Shown: one piece after another, positions 23,559 to 32,509 of the stretch | Position numbering within the stretch: position 1 is the stretch's first letter | How the letters are laid out: every line of letters begins with the position of its first letter | Assembly (NCBI GenBank): GCA_964546955.1 | Contig: CAZJLP010000020.1 | Coordinates: 1 to 64,000, forward strand | Direction of reading: 5' to 3' | Length of the DNA stretch: 64,000 nucleotides | DNA from: CAZJLP01 sp964546955 | GTDB taxonomy: Bacteria; Verrucomicrobiota; Verrucomicrobiia; Opitutales; Opitutaceae | The notes under the pieces: generated by a model | Told to the model about the DNA's origin: nothing | The model's database searches: none | Seen by the model: only the letters and a program-made list of their open reading frames with translations | Program-made: the position numbers and the translations under genes

Positions 23559-24905
23559 TCAGCTCTGCGCCGCGCGGATCATCGCGTCGGCGCTTCGTTT
23601 GACGTCCTGGTCGGCGGTGGCCCACGAGCAGACGCTGATGCGCATGGCGGTGTGCCCCTGCCAGACGGTCACGCCAGCCCAGCACGTGCCGTCGCGCTGG
23701 ATCTTCTCGATCACCTGTTTGGTTCGCTCGGCATCGCCGAAAGAAACCAGCACCTGATTGAGCACGACGTCGTTCAAGACGGTGAAACCTGCCTCCGACA
23801 GGCGCTGTGAAAAGCGGCGGGCCTGGGCGCAATTGCGCTCGATCAGCTCCGCCACGCCGGACCGTCCGAGGGAGTGCAACGCGGCCCAGATATCGACGCC
23901 GCGGGCGCGGCGCGACAACTCGGGCGTGAAGTCGGCGGGGTTGCGATATTCAGTCTGGGTCGGCAGGTACTCCGCTGTCATCGCCATCGCCGCGCGCAAG
24001 GACTCGGGATCGCGCACAAAGGCCAGGCCGCTGTCATAGGGCACGTTGAGCCACTTGTGCGCATCCGTCGCCCAGGAATCCGCGTTGGCGATTCCGGCGG
24101 TCAAAGCGGCCCGCGAGGGGGCGGCGGCGGCCCACAGGCCGAAGGCCCCGTCCACGTGCACCCATGCACCGGCGGCATGGGCACGCCGGCAGATGGCATC
24201 GATCGGATCGAAAGCGCCCGTGTTCACATTGCCCGCCTGCACGCAGACGATCGTGGGGCCGGACAGCGCAGGCAGCGCTTCGACGCGCATCCTCCCCTGC
24301 CCGTCGGTCGGCACTTTGATCACTCGGTTGCGGCCGAGGCCGAGGATCCCGAGGGATTTCGTCACGGAGGGATGCGCCTCGGCGCTGACAATGACCGTGA
24401 CGGGCGGCGCACCAAAGAGGCCATCGCTCTCCACGTTCCAACCAACCCTTTTCAACACGGCATGGCGAGCCGCCGCCAAGCCACAGAGATTGGCCACGCT
24501 GCCGCCCGTGACGAAAGCGCCGCCACAGGTCGGAGGCAGGTGCAACACGTCCAGGAGCCAGCGCAGCGCGATCTGCTCGACCATCGCGGTGCCCGGTGTC
24601 GGATGGTAGAGCCCCGTATTCTGGTCCCAGGCTGACGCAAGCCAGTTGGCCGCCAGCGCCACCGGCAGCGAGCCACCAATAACAAAACCAAAGAAGCGAG
24701 GACCGGCCATCGCCATGGTCGCGGGTGACACGATCTCATCGAGCCGGCGCAAGGTCTCCGCGGCATCGGTTGGCGCAGGAGGCAGGGGTACGTCCAGTGC
24801 CTTGAGACCGGCGATCGCGGCGGCACTCGGCGCGACGGAACGGGTTTCAAGGGCGCCGAGAAAGGCCTCCGCGCGCGACGCGGCATCGGAAAGGATGCTG
24901 GGCAT
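23559..24905 (-). CDS. PLP-dependent group II decarboxylase
   Basis: 448 residues, aromatic-amino-acid/glutamate-decarboxylase-like fold type I. Visible are GRHPTPGTAMVEQ-like GLYHPTPGTAMVEQIALRW, the cofactor region GAFVTGGSVANLCGLAAAR, the Asp/His region WVHVDGAFGLWAA, and the Schiff-base Lys284 in SWATDAHKWLNVPYDSG. The enzyme decarboxylates an L-amino acid in the cytosol; the substrate cannot be told from sequence. A relic of the Lys region lies ~700 bp upstream at 25573. Confidence 0.85.
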   Translation of the reverse strand: MPSILSDAASRAEAFLGALETRSVAPSAAAIAGLKALDVPLPPAPTDAAETLRRLDEIVSPATMAMAGPRFFGFVIGGSLPVALAANWLASAWDQNTGLYHPTPGTAMVEQIALRWLLDVLHLPPTCGGAFVTGGSVANLCGLAAARHAVLKRVGWNVESDGLFGAPPVTVIVSAEAHPSVTKSLGILGLGRNRVIKVPTDGQGRMRVEALPALSGPTIVCVQAGNVNTGAFDPIDAICRRAHAAGAWVHVDGAFGLWAAAAPSRAALTAGIANADSWATDAHKWLNVPYDSGLAFVRDPESLRAAMAMTAEYLPTQTEYRNPADFTPELSRRARGVDIWAALHSLGRSGVAELIERNCAQARRFSQRLSEAGFTVLNDVVLNQVLVSFGDAERTKQVIEKIQRDGTCWAGVTVWQGHTAMRISVCSWATADQDVKRSADAMIRAAQS

Positions 24906-25068
24906 GACCGTGTTGGTTTTGGGTTTTGGTTTTTGGGTTGGCGTTCAGCGTACAGCTTTGGCTTTAGGCCTTTTCGAGCGATCCGACGCTCGGGAGGGTG
25001 TCGATCTGTTTTTTAGGTGCAGCAGCGTCCCTCGCCCTTGAGTTGAGTGCCACCGCCGAGTCCGCGAT

Positions 25069-25476
25069 TCATTTCCGCGAGGCCGCTCGTTTTTTGGATC
25101 TCTTGGCTCGGGGATTGTACTCGAGCGCGAGGTCGATCCATGCCGCCAGGGCCGCATCCTTGCCGAGCGTCTCCGGCCGCACAAAGACATAACCGCGCAT
25201 GGGCCTGCCCGTGAAATCCATCGGACCGGCGCCCCGGCGCGACAGGACCTCGTCATGCAGCGCCGGATCGAATCTCACCATCAAGCGGTTCTTCGCGGTG
25301 CCGAGGCACATCTTGTCGGCTACCTTGAAGCAGATGCCGCCCATCATGCGCTTCGCGTCGAACGCAACGGACTTCTGAGCCAGGAGCGCGGCAATCCGGA
25401 CCGCCAAGGCGTCACCTGCGGTCGCCAACATCGGGACCGAAGGCGAACCACGTTTGCGCTGCTGTTTTGCCCCCAT
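25069..25476 (-). CDS. TfoX/Sxy N-terminal domain protein
   Basis: 135 residues, one TfoX N-terminal domain: AKRMMGGICFKVADKMCLGTAKNRLMVRFDP and GRPMRGYVFVRPE match the family. The C-terminus is Lys/Arg-rich (NPRAKRSKKRAASRK). In Proteobacteria TfoX acts in competence, but single-domain proteins like this are widespread and of unknown role. Confidence 0.8.
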   Translation of the reverse strand: MGAKQQRKRGSPSVPMLATAGDALAVRIAALLAQKSVAFDAKRMMGGICFKVADKMCLGTAKNRLMVRFDPALHDEVLSRRGAGPMDFTGRPMRGYVFVRPETLGKDAALAAWIDLALEYNPRAKRSKKRAASRK

Positions 25477-25572
25477 GCGTGCGGATTTGGCCTAAAGTTG
25501 CCTTCAAGGATTACATCGACCGCAGCGACAATCACGCCCAAAACGGGGACCTATCTTGGTTTAGTTCGCAAG

Positions 25573-25650
25573 CCTTCGCGGGTCGCTTTGGCCGCCGGAG
25601 TCGCCAACGCGGACTCCTGGGCGACGGATGCGCAAAGTGGCTAAAAGTCG
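25573..25650 (+). pseudogene. Fragment of a PLP decarboxylase gene
   Basis: Reads PSRVALAAGVANADSWATDA, nearly identical to residues of the neighbouring decarboxylase just before its active Lys (PSRAALTAGIANADSWATDA). One base is then missing, so AAGTGGCT of the Lys-Trp-Leu codons falls out of frame. It is on the opposite strand to the intact gene. A duplicated or decayed relic. Confidence 0.6.
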
Positions 25651-25758
25651 GCGAATTGTACGGACATGTCGTCTTTCGCTTATACCACGTTGATCTTTTC
25701 GCGCAGCCAATCATGCCGACTACAAGCGGAGGTGGTGCACTCCGCTTGAACCTAGGGA

Positions 25759-28700
25759 TTAAGCTCGTTCCAGGACGACGACGCCGTAGTCTGGGATATT
25801 GAGCGTGTATTCGCGGCGGAGACGGGCGTCCCAGCCGCCATTCGAATGTTCGTCCTCGTTCTCGGCGGTGATCCGGTAGTCGCCCCAAGTGGAGTTGAGG
25901 AGTTCCTTGTACTCGCCCCAGGGCAGATTCAATTCGGCGAGGGAGCACTGGCCGGACCAGTTGCTGAAGTTGAGGACGACAAAAAACTCCCTCCCTTCGC
26001 CGCGCGAAAACGCGAGGAGGCCGTATTGGGCGAAGTGGACATCGATCGGGGCCGGGCCTTCGATGCGCCGGTTACCGCGACGGATCTCGACGAGTTTCCG
26101 CCACCAAGCGCGAAGTTGTTTCGCCCATTCCGCAGATTCGTATACGTCGAGGGGCAGCGGGGCGGAGCTGTCTTTGTCGAACTGGCGCCATTCGCCGGAT
26201 TCGCAGCCCATGAACCAAAGGGGAATGCCGCGGGAAAACAGCGTGATGGCGGCGGCAACCTTGTTGCGGCGGAAACCCTGGCCCGGGCCGGCGACGTTGA
26301 CGATGCGATCGTTGACGTTGCCGACCTCATCATGGCTTTCGGGGAAATTGGTCACGGCGTGCCAGCGGCCGGCGGCGCCGTGCGTGATCTTGAGCGCGTC
26401 GGCGAGTTTGCTCATCACGTCAAAGCCCTTAGAGGCCTCGACCAGCCGGTCGTGAAACTCGTCATGCCACTGAGAATCCATCGGACCGTAATCCCAAGTA
26501 AGGTCCCATTCGTTGGGATAGTTTTCCGCGGTGAGTAGGCAGCGCGTGTCGACGCGGTGAACGGCGCTGCGGAGTCGTTGCATGAATTCCCAGCCCCCGC
26601 CAGAGCCCAGTTTCCTGACGTGGTAGGTGCCGCTGCCGCCGTAGCGGATGACGCGGGTGAAATCGAAGCGGAAGCCGTCGATCCGGTAGCGCTCCATGAA
26701 GTGAACGAGATTCTGTTCGAAGAAGTGGACGACCTGTGGGTGATCGAAGTTGATCATCGCGCCCCACTCGGTGTCGCCATCGAAGAAACTACGGCAGGCA
26801 ACCTCCCAGAGCACATTATCAGAGCTGCCGGCGTGATTGAAAACGACGTCAAGCATCACGGCGATGCCGCGTTCGTGGCAGGTGTCGACGAACTCCTTCA
26901 ATGCGGCGGGGCCGCCGTACGAAGTTTCGACGGAATAGAAAAACGAAGGGTTGTAGCCCCAGCTCTGGTCGCCGGCGAATTCGCAGGTCGGCATCAGCAA
27001 GATGGCGGTGGCGTTGAGATCCTTGAGGTAGCCGGATTTGAGTTCGCGGGTGACAGCGGGAAGCCCGCGCAGATTTTGGCGGTCCGAGAAACGCGACGGA
27101 TGCAGCTGGTAAATGGAGAGGTATTCCCAGCCGGGCCGCTGCCAGGCGTTGCTGCGCCACACGTGAAGGTCGTGATCGACGAGTTTTGAAGCGCTCTGAG
27201 GATCGGAGCTCTCGACCCAGTCGGCCGCGGGATCCTGGGTGAGCAGAACTTGGTTGAAGCGAAACTTGTAGCGCACGCCGTTTATGGTGGCGAATGAGTT
27301 TCCCAAGATCGTGGCTTTGGAGATTTCGGCCCACCAGTAGGCTCCGTCGCGGGTCGATTGCATGGACACAGGGGAGGCTTCCCAGCCTGTCCAATCGCCG
27401 ACGATCTCCGCGGTGGCAGCGTCGGGGCAATGCACGACGAAGCGGAGGAAGTTGCCCTCGGCCCAGACGCCAGGGCGCTTGATCGCAAACGGGGGATCAA
27501 GAAAAAGATTGGGCGAGATGGCAGGTCGGAGAGGGAGTGGGTCGGACCGGCCGAGAACGACGAATCGATGGGTTGAAACCGGGCTCGATGACGACAGTTT
27601 CAACGTGTGTCGGTCGAGCGGTTCGGTGCGATCGCCGAAGCGAAAACGAAACGAAGTGACAATCTCGGGAAACGTGGAAAATGACCATCGGCCGGTGGGG
27701 CCGGCGGAGCGGCCGCGATGGAGGAGAGAGCGTGCTCGATTGATCCACACATCAAGGACGAGCGGGCCGCGCAAGGAGAGCTCCGGGACCTGGTCACAAA
27801 TCTCGATTGTGACGGTGCGATCGGCGACCGGAGGCGCACCGAAAAGTTCATGATCACCTTCCAGAGTCCACACGCCGTTGGGGCCAACCTGCCGGAGCTG
27901 CCCGTTGCCCTCCGTAGTCCACGAGTCACCGCCCTCGCGAAGCGTTACGTTGCGCTGAGCCTCGGGATCCTCCCAGACGGCAGGAGACCCTGGAGTAAAA
28001 AAAATGAAGCCATAGCTTCGCTGGGTGTAGACGAGCTGCTCGAAAGAAAACCACCCGTCGGAAAGCGGGACGCCCGCGACGTCGGTACCGAAGTCGGAGT
28101 CTTCCTGCCAGAGGTGAAGAACGGGTGGCAAGGACGCATCGGGCTGGCGATAGCGGACATGAAGGAGACGTTTTTCGGGAGCACGAGTGCTGATCGCGTC
28201 CGCGCGACTATGCACCCAGATTTCCGATCCGTCGGCGGAGGTCCAAAGTTTGTTAGCGTAATCGGGCTCCCAGTCGGCACCGGTGTCGCCGTTTGCCGGG
28301 TTAAAAAACTTAAAGAGAAAAAGGTACCGTTCGATGCCATCCAGATTCACAACGAAGCGGCGCCCGGTGGTTTCTGATACACCGTTAGTCACTTGGCGGG
28401 CGGCGATGCCCGGAGCTCCCGGCAGCCAAAGATAAAGGTGAGCATTTTTGTAGCGGTTTGCCGTAATGAGGTGAATAGTCACGCGGGTAACCGCTTGGGA
28501 AAACGGATCGGCGGTGAGGACGCGGGCGGCACCGTGAACGAACCAGTAGCTTTCGTGGAAACGATAGTTGGCCGTACGGGGAAGGTGTTTGGTGTTTTGC
28601 TCCCAGTCGTTGCCTAGGCGGACCTTGGCATGGGCGGGCGTATGGACCTGATCGTTCAGCAGCGCCTCGAAGCGGAGGGCGCCGGAAGCTTCGAGCGAGC

Positions 28701-28806
28701 GAAAAGAGGCGTCGAACTGTTGGGTCGAGGCGTCGCCTGCGCTTGGGTCGCGCCAGAGGGAAAGCTGTGGTTGCGACCAAGAAGTCCAGACGTGAAACGT
28801 GTTCAT
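25759..28806 (-). CDS. Large GH13 enzyme, branching-enzyme-like
   Basis: 1015 residues without a signal peptide. The N-terminal ~430 residues hold several beta-sandwich modules, including two resembling pullulanase-associated domains (NAHLYLWLPGAPG, PVLHLWQEDSDFGTD). A CBM48-like module follows near 450-540 (AEIVGDWTGWEASPVSM). The (beta/alpha)8 domain has DVVFNHAG, the nucleophile in DGFRFDFTR (~712), the acid/base in LTAENYP (~761) and FPESHDEVGN (~824). SHDEV favours alpha-1,4-glucan branching enzymes over amylases. Likely cytosolic alpha-glucan remodelling. Monocistronic. Confidence 0.8.
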   Translation of the reverse strand: MNTFHVWTSWSQPQLSLWRDPSAGDASTQQFDASFRSLEASGALRFEALLNDQVHTPAHAKVRLGNDWEQNTKHLPRTANYRFHESYWFVHGAARVLTADPFSQAVTRVTIHLITANRYKNAHLYLWLPGAPGIAARQVTNGVSETTGRRFVVNLDGIERYLFLFKFFNPANGDTGADWEPDYANKLWTSADGSEIWVHSRADAISTRAPEKRLLHVRYRQPDASLPPVLHLWQEDSDFGTDVAGVPLSDGWFSFEQLVYTQRSYGFIFFTPGSPAVWEDPEAQRNVTLREGGDSWTTEGNGQLRQVGPNGVWTLEGDHELFGAPPVADRTVTIEICDQVPELSLRGPLVLDVWINRARSLLHRGRSAGPTGRWSFSTFPEIVTSFRFRFGDRTEPLDRHTLKLSSSSPVSTHRFVVLGRSDPLPLRPAISPNLFLDPPFAIKRPGVWAEGNFLRFVVHCPDAATAEIVGDWTGWEASPVSMQSTRDGAYWWAEISKATILGNSFATINGVRYKFRFNQVLLTQDPAADWVESSDPQSASKLVDHDLHVWRSNAWQRPGWEYLSIYQLHPSRFSDRQNLRGLPAVTRELKSGYLKDLNATAILLMPTCEFAGDQSWGYNPSFFYSVETSYGGPAALKEFVDTCHERGIAVMLDVVFNHAGSSDNVLWEVACRSFFDGDTEWGAMINFDHPQVVHFFEQNLVHFMERYRIDGFRFDFTRVIRYGGSGTYHVRKLGSGGGWEFMQRLRSAVHRVDTRCLLTAENYPNEWDLTWDYGPMDSQWHDEFHDRLVEASKGFDVMSKLADALKITHGAAGRWHAVTNFPESHDEVGNVNDRIVNVAGPGQGFRRNKVAAAITLFSRGIPLWFMGCESGEWRQFDKDSSAPLPLDVYESAEWAKQLRAWWRKLVEIRRGNRRIEGPAPIDVHFAQYGLLAFSRGEGREFFVVLNFSNWSGQCSLAELNLPWGEYKELLNSTWGDYRITAENEDEHSNGGWDARLRREYTLNIPDYGVVVLERA

Positions 28807-29090
28807 GGGTGTGGGTGTCTACGTTACGCGTGTGGCATAGGAGGATCTAAAAACTCTCTGGCGTGAACGGCACTCGTTCCTGCAACGAGTACCGATGTGA
28901 ATGGCGTGCAGCTGCTAGATCCATACCAGAACGCGGGTACTGCTCATCCGACCTCAAAATGTTTCAGGAAGAGTTCTACTTCGATTGGCTGGTAATTTTG
29001 CGCGATGGCGTTCGTTGACGATCGAGCCTGACGGCTCTTCCAGCGGAGTGTCTCCGAGTAATTGGAGGGCATGTAGAGTATCCTTACCGA
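28807..29090. other. Intergenic, nothing recognised
   Basis: No ORF, tRNA or repeat recognised, apart from the inverted repeat that begins at 29091. Confidence 0.4.
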
Positions 29091-29157
29091 GATGCTTGAT
29101 CAGCCGCCAGTGTCCTGAAGCCGGCGCCGGTTAGGCCCGGCGTCTCGATCAAGCATC
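29091..29157. repeat. 11-bp perfect inverted repeat with nested hairpin
   Basis: GATGCTTGATC (29091-29101) and GATCAAGCATC (29147-29157) pair perfectly and enclose a GC-rich centre with its own pairing (GCCGGCGCCGG / CCCGGCG). It abuts the stop of the short GIY-YIG gene. Confidence 0.6.
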
Positions 29158-29346
29158 CTAAGGGACCTGACAAGCAACTCGTAGAAATGCGAAGATAGTC
29201 CAAACCACGGTCCAAGGACGGTATTTCGCCGTCCATTTACTCTCGCCAGCATTGTGTTGGGTCAGCCTGACAGACACGTCAGTTGTCAGACCAACGTAGA
29301 ACCTGCCTTCAGAGTTGCCCAGCCGATACACGTAATAGCTCACCAC
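29158..29346 (-). CDS. Short GIY-YIG protein, probably truncated
   Basis: 62 residues from tandem GTG codons. VSYYVYRLGNSEGRFYVGLTTDVSVRLTQHNAGESKWTAKYRPW is the UvrC-type GIY-YIG core in its short YhbQ-like form (here quoted across motifs YYVYRL, YVGLT, RLTQHN). The usual C-terminal helix (E-rich, ending in a Lys-Ser-Gly stretch) is replaced by unrelated residues after VVWTI, so this looks like a decayed gene. It lies directly behind a tRNA-Met and its terminator, a typical place for such genes. Confidence 0.5.
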   Translation of the reverse strand: MVSYYVYRLGNSEGRFYVGLTTDVSVRLTQHNAGESKWTAKYRPWTVVWTIFAFLRVACQVP

Positions 29347-29347
29347 T

Positions 29348-29376
29348 AAAAAGCCCTCCCGAGCAGTGGGAGGGCT
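29348..29376 (-). terminator. Rho-independent terminator after tRNA-Met
   Basis: On the minus strand AGCCCTCCC and GGGAGGGCT form a 9-bp stem with a 7-nt loop, followed by TTTTT. It lies 5 nt beyond the tRNA 3' end. Confidence 0.85.
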
Positions 29377-29380
29377 AAAT

Positions 29381-29457
<77 letters not shown>

Positions 29458-29757
29458 ACAAAAGGGAGGGCACAAGTTGAGCGGGCGCAACCTGGTGTCA
29501 ATGACGTTTGTTAAAAATCGGTCCGAAAACCAATTGCGAAGGGCGGCGAGCGGTGGAATCGCATGAACGTCACGGGAGAAGCAGCTTAAAGAATTAGTCG
29601 GCCCAGGCTGCTGCTGAAGCCGTTCCGCCGATGCGCACGCTGGGTTGATGCGAAATGAAGGGAAGCGCTGTGCAATAAAAAGCGCGCAGATTACTCTAAA
29701 CAGAGCAGGTAAAAGCGAAGGGGGCTAACTTGCGCACCGCTGAGGCGTCTTCTAAAT
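29458..29757. other. Intergenic, nothing recognised
   Basis: 300 bp between the tRNA 5' end and the response-regulator stop. It must contain the tRNA promoter on the minus strand; I see no further feature. Confidence 0.4.
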
Positions 29758-30588
29758 TCAATGGCCGGAAACTTCGGATAAAACCGGATCCTCACGGACA
29801 GAATGAGTGTTCGCTCGAAGCGACTTTAGATCTCCTGTTTTTAACTGATCGCCGATCGAACCGGCTATCGGCGCCGACGGCACACCGTCGAAACCCGGAC
29901 GCAAAACCCGGTCTTCGACGAAGCGCACAAAGCCTCGCTGGATCGCGACTCGGATCAGTTCCGCCCGCGTCTGTACGCCGATCTTGTGCATCACATTCTG
30001 CCGGTGGCGATGCACCGTATTCGCAGATAAACTCAACTGGACAGCGGCCTGCCCGTCATCAGAACCATCGCCTATGACGGCGAAAACTCGCAGCTCCGCG
30101 GGTGTGAGCAAGCTGTGCAACGGAGGACCCCTCTCCCCTGGCGTAGGCGACCTCCAGGTGGCGCCGAAATGATTGCCACCGTCTCCCACCCGCCGGATCG
30201 CAGCCGGCAACGCCGCAGGATCATCGCGCGAGGAATCGAAGAAGCCGCCGATCCGAGCCGCGCGCAGGCAGTAACGCGCCCGTTCATCGCGCCGGCACGA
30301 CACGATGAGAAGCCGACCAACTCTCCGCTCTACCGCCACGTGGGCCAGCAGATCAAGCCCATCGATGTCCGGTAGGGTCAAACCGAAGAGGCCGAGGTGC
30401 ACCGCATTGTTCTGCATCGCCGCCAAGGCTGCCGTACCGGTCTGGCAAAGAGTGATTTTGGCATCGGGATATGCCTCGAGCGCGGCGCATCGTAGCGAGT
30501 CAGCAAGAAGGAGACTCCCTTTCACGATAACAATGTGAAACCGCTCCGCAGAGAACGCTGACAAAAGAGGGGAGCATGGAGGAGTCAT
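29758..30588 (-). CDS. Atypical LuxR-type response regulator (degenerate receiver)
   Basis: 276 residues. The receiver-like domain (17-135) keeps the fold pattern and the LPDIDG loop. However, the phospho-acceptor Asp is Gly69 (LGLFGLTLPDIDG), and the acidic pair after beta-1 is replaced by VKG (HIVIVKGSLL). A LuxR/FixJ HTH follows at ~160-225 (LTPAELRVFAVI, AVQLSLSANTVHRHRQNVMHKIG). The last 40 residues are unstructured. It should bind DNA but not be switched by phosphorylation. No kinase is adjacent. Confidence 0.8.
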   Translation of the reverse strand: MTPPCSPLLSAFSAERFHIVIVKGSLLLADSLRCAALEAYPDAKITLCQTGTAALAAMQNNAVHLGLFGLTLPDIDGLDLLAHVAVERRVGRLLIVSCRRDERARYCLRAARIGGFFDSSRDDPAALPAAIRRVGDGGNHFGATWRSPTPGERGPPLHSLLTPAELRVFAVIGDGSDDGQAAVQLSLSANTVHRHRQNVMHKIGVQTRAELIRVAIQRGFVRFVEDRVLRPGFDGVPSAPIAGSIGDQLKTGDLKSLRANTHSVREDPVLSEVSGH

Positions 30589-31386
30589 TGAAGCAAAATC
30601 AGTGACGTGAACGCATACTCACTTTAAGCCACCGACGGAATGAACGACACGGGGCGGTCCGGCTTCGCTGGATTTTTAAATTCAGCCAACTGTGACGTTG
30701 TCTCCCGCACCCTTATAAAAAGAGAGAACGAGAGGAGCGATGAATGGATTTCTCGCGGACAAACGCGCCGCGAAGAGATCATATGATACATTAGCCACGG
30801 CTGGTCCCAGCGACTCGTGGCCATACAACGCAAGGTTACTATATGCTTTCTCCGCTGTCTTAAGCGTTTCATAACTTCTGCCCGCATCCGCCGGACGCCT
30901 AGAATAAATCTACCAAGCGTGAGCACCTGGTGGGTATGCGATGTGCATGATCGACAGGGAATCCGTTTCATTGGTACGGTTTGGTACCACCTCATGAGCG
31001 ATTCGTGGCGACGAAATCGGACTAACAATAGAGCACATCGCGCTAAACGACTCGCCGCGGAAGGCCCGGCAGCTCCCACCGCTGCCGAAAAAAGCAAGGC
31101 GGGGCTCTCTTTCGAGCAGCCCCGCCAGTCCAGCTTCAACTAACAGCTCCTAGTTTGAAAACGGGCCGCGCGTTGTCTAGCCCAGCGCGCGCGGAAATCC
31201 CGCAACGGGTTACCCGGGGAATCCCCGGGGGTGTGTAAATTAGTTGCGGTAGACCGGCCGAACAAGGCAGGGCTGTCCAATGTCGAATGCGGGATTGGGA
31301 TCACGGATCTCGAACCAGCGGATCAGGATAATCCGTCCTACCCTGATCTCGGATCGTGTGAGTCTGACGCGGTGGCTTCGTGGTTC
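30589..31386. other. Long intergenic region
   Basis: About 800 bp with no convincing gene. Overlapping frames on both strands (30624-31139 minus, 30817-31143 plus) look like shadows. A minus-strand frame at ~31242-31390 reads protein-like (GRIILIRWFEIRDPNPAF) but has no normal start. A minus-strand terminator hairpin is at 31088-31126. Confidence 0.4.
31088..31126 (-). terminator. Rho-independent terminator with no assigned gene upstream
   Basis: Minus-strand GGCGGGGCT / AGCCCCGCC stem followed by TTGCTTTTTT. It would end a minus-strand transcript that begins somewhere between 31130 and ~31660, where no minus-strand gene was found. Confidence 0.6.
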
Positions 31387-31404
31387 ATCGGATGAACATC
31401 CGAT
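31387..31404. promoter_or_regulatory. Shared palindrome upstream of jelly-roll gene 1
   Basis: ATCGGATGAACATCCGAT, a 7-bp-arm palindrome 269 bp before the ATG at 31673. The same motif with one changed centre base is 283 bp before the paralogue at 32792. Confidence 0.6.
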
Positions 31405-31672
31405 TTAATTAGCCAGGCCCAATTTGGTCTAATCGGCGCACGGCTCACGCCGTCAAGTCAACACCCCGGCAGCGCGCTTAGTCACGCACCCCTTATCGAG
31501 ACTAATTCGCGTGGCCTTACTCCCCACCCTTTCCATTGTTCGCGGCACCCCCCGTTCGCTCCGTTCGAGCGATCTCTGACGAGGCCGGTGGAAAGTTCAC
31601 CCCCGCGGCATCCGCCGCGTATCCAAGCGCTGGTGACAACACCGGCGCATCACCCCAGAAAGAAATCAGACC

Positions 31673-32284
31673 ATGAAAGAGACAATCACCAAACTCGCAT
31701 TAGCAATGACGGCCTGCCTCGCTTTGACAGCCGCGCTTCCGCTGAATGCCGCCCCCACCGACGGCTACACTCGCTACACGCCTCCCACCCCGGGCGTGCA
31801 AAACCGCACGAATGGCTGCGGCGGATACTCCAACTCCGGAGGCATCTTCAAAGCCTGGGTCTGCGCGGGCGAAGAACGCGTCGAGCAGCGCTGGGCCAAC
31901 TGGCCGAGCCAAACCCGCTACAATCAGTGGCAAGGCGATATTCGCTTCGACTCGCGCACTCAGAGAACCTGCATCATGCAGATCAAGAGTAACACCGGCG
32001 GCGAACCGATCTATATTCAGGTCCAGGCTCCGGGCACGATGCGCAACGACAACAGTTCCGTTTTCATGTCGGGGATGGCTGGCACGTGGTTCCGCTTGAA
32101 CGCGCTCTTCAATCCCGCGAACGGCGATTCGAAAGCCTACGTCAACGGCTCGCAACGCGTCTCCCGCCAGATGTCGACCTCGTCGCGCGATTGGTATTTC
32201 AAAAACGGCACCTACAATAACGGTCTGCCCTCCGGCGGACGGTCCACGGCAGAATTCCGCAACGTGACGCACTGGAGGCGATAA
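31673..32284 (+). CDS. Secreted jelly-roll protein (polysaccharide-lyase-like), paralogue 1
   Basis: 203 residues with a signal peptide (LALAMTACLALTAALPLNA). The mature part is a single beta-rich domain: AGEERVEQRWANWPS, QGDIRFDSRTQRTCIMQIKS, GTWFRLNALFNPANGD and the YFKNGTYNN signature. QIKS and YFKxGxYN recall the concanavalin-like fold of alginate/glucuronan lyases (PL7/PL20 type), but enzymatic activity is only inferred. The next gene encodes a near-duplicate of the same length; each has its own terminator. Confidence 0.7.
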   Translation: MKETITKLALAMTACLALTAALPLNAAPTDGYTRYTPPTPGVQNRTNGCGGYSNSGGIFKAWVCAGEERVEQRWANWPSQTRYNQWQGDIRFDSRTQRTCIMQIKSNTGGEPIYIQVQAPGTMRNDNSSVFMSGMAGTWFRLNALFNPANGDSKAYVNGSQRVSRQMSTSSRDWYFKNGTYNNGLPSGGRSTAEFRNVTHWRR

Positions 32285-32330
32285 CCGCACCTCAGCGCTC
32301 CCCAGAGAGCGTGCGGACTTCTCCGAGTCG

Positions 32331-32363
32331 ATCCGGCCCGCGTTTCGCAGGCCGGATTTTTTT
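32331..32363 (+). terminator. Rho-independent terminator of paralogue 1
   Basis: ATCCGGCC / GGCCGGAT, 8-bp stem, 11-nt loop, followed by TTTTTT, 46 nt after the stop. Confidence 0.85.
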
Positions 32364-32491
32364 GCTTTCGCGGTGTCCTCGCAGACTGATTTCGACGAGC
32401 CGCTGAGCACATTATTGCAATTTTTGTGCTATTTTACATCCGTCTTTGACCAAAAGGCTTACTGAGCAAAAGGCCGAAACAAACGGGCCAA

Positions 32492-32509
32492 ATCGGATAA
32501 ACATCCGAT
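32492..32509. promoter_or_regulatory. Shared palindrome upstream of jelly-roll gene 2
   Basis: ATCGGATAAACATCCGAT, second copy of the palindrome at 31387, at nearly the same distance from its gene. Confidence 0.6.

Noticed and set aside
29091..29157. Possible integron attC site (contains GTTAGGC next to a GC-rich inverted repeat)
   Set aside because: Only one core-like box is present, its partner is not symmetrically placed, and no integrase is in the window.
30624..31139. 171-codon minus-strand ORF in the long intergenic region
   Set aside because: No family motif and Arg/Ser-rich; it also reads through the terminator hairpin at 31088.
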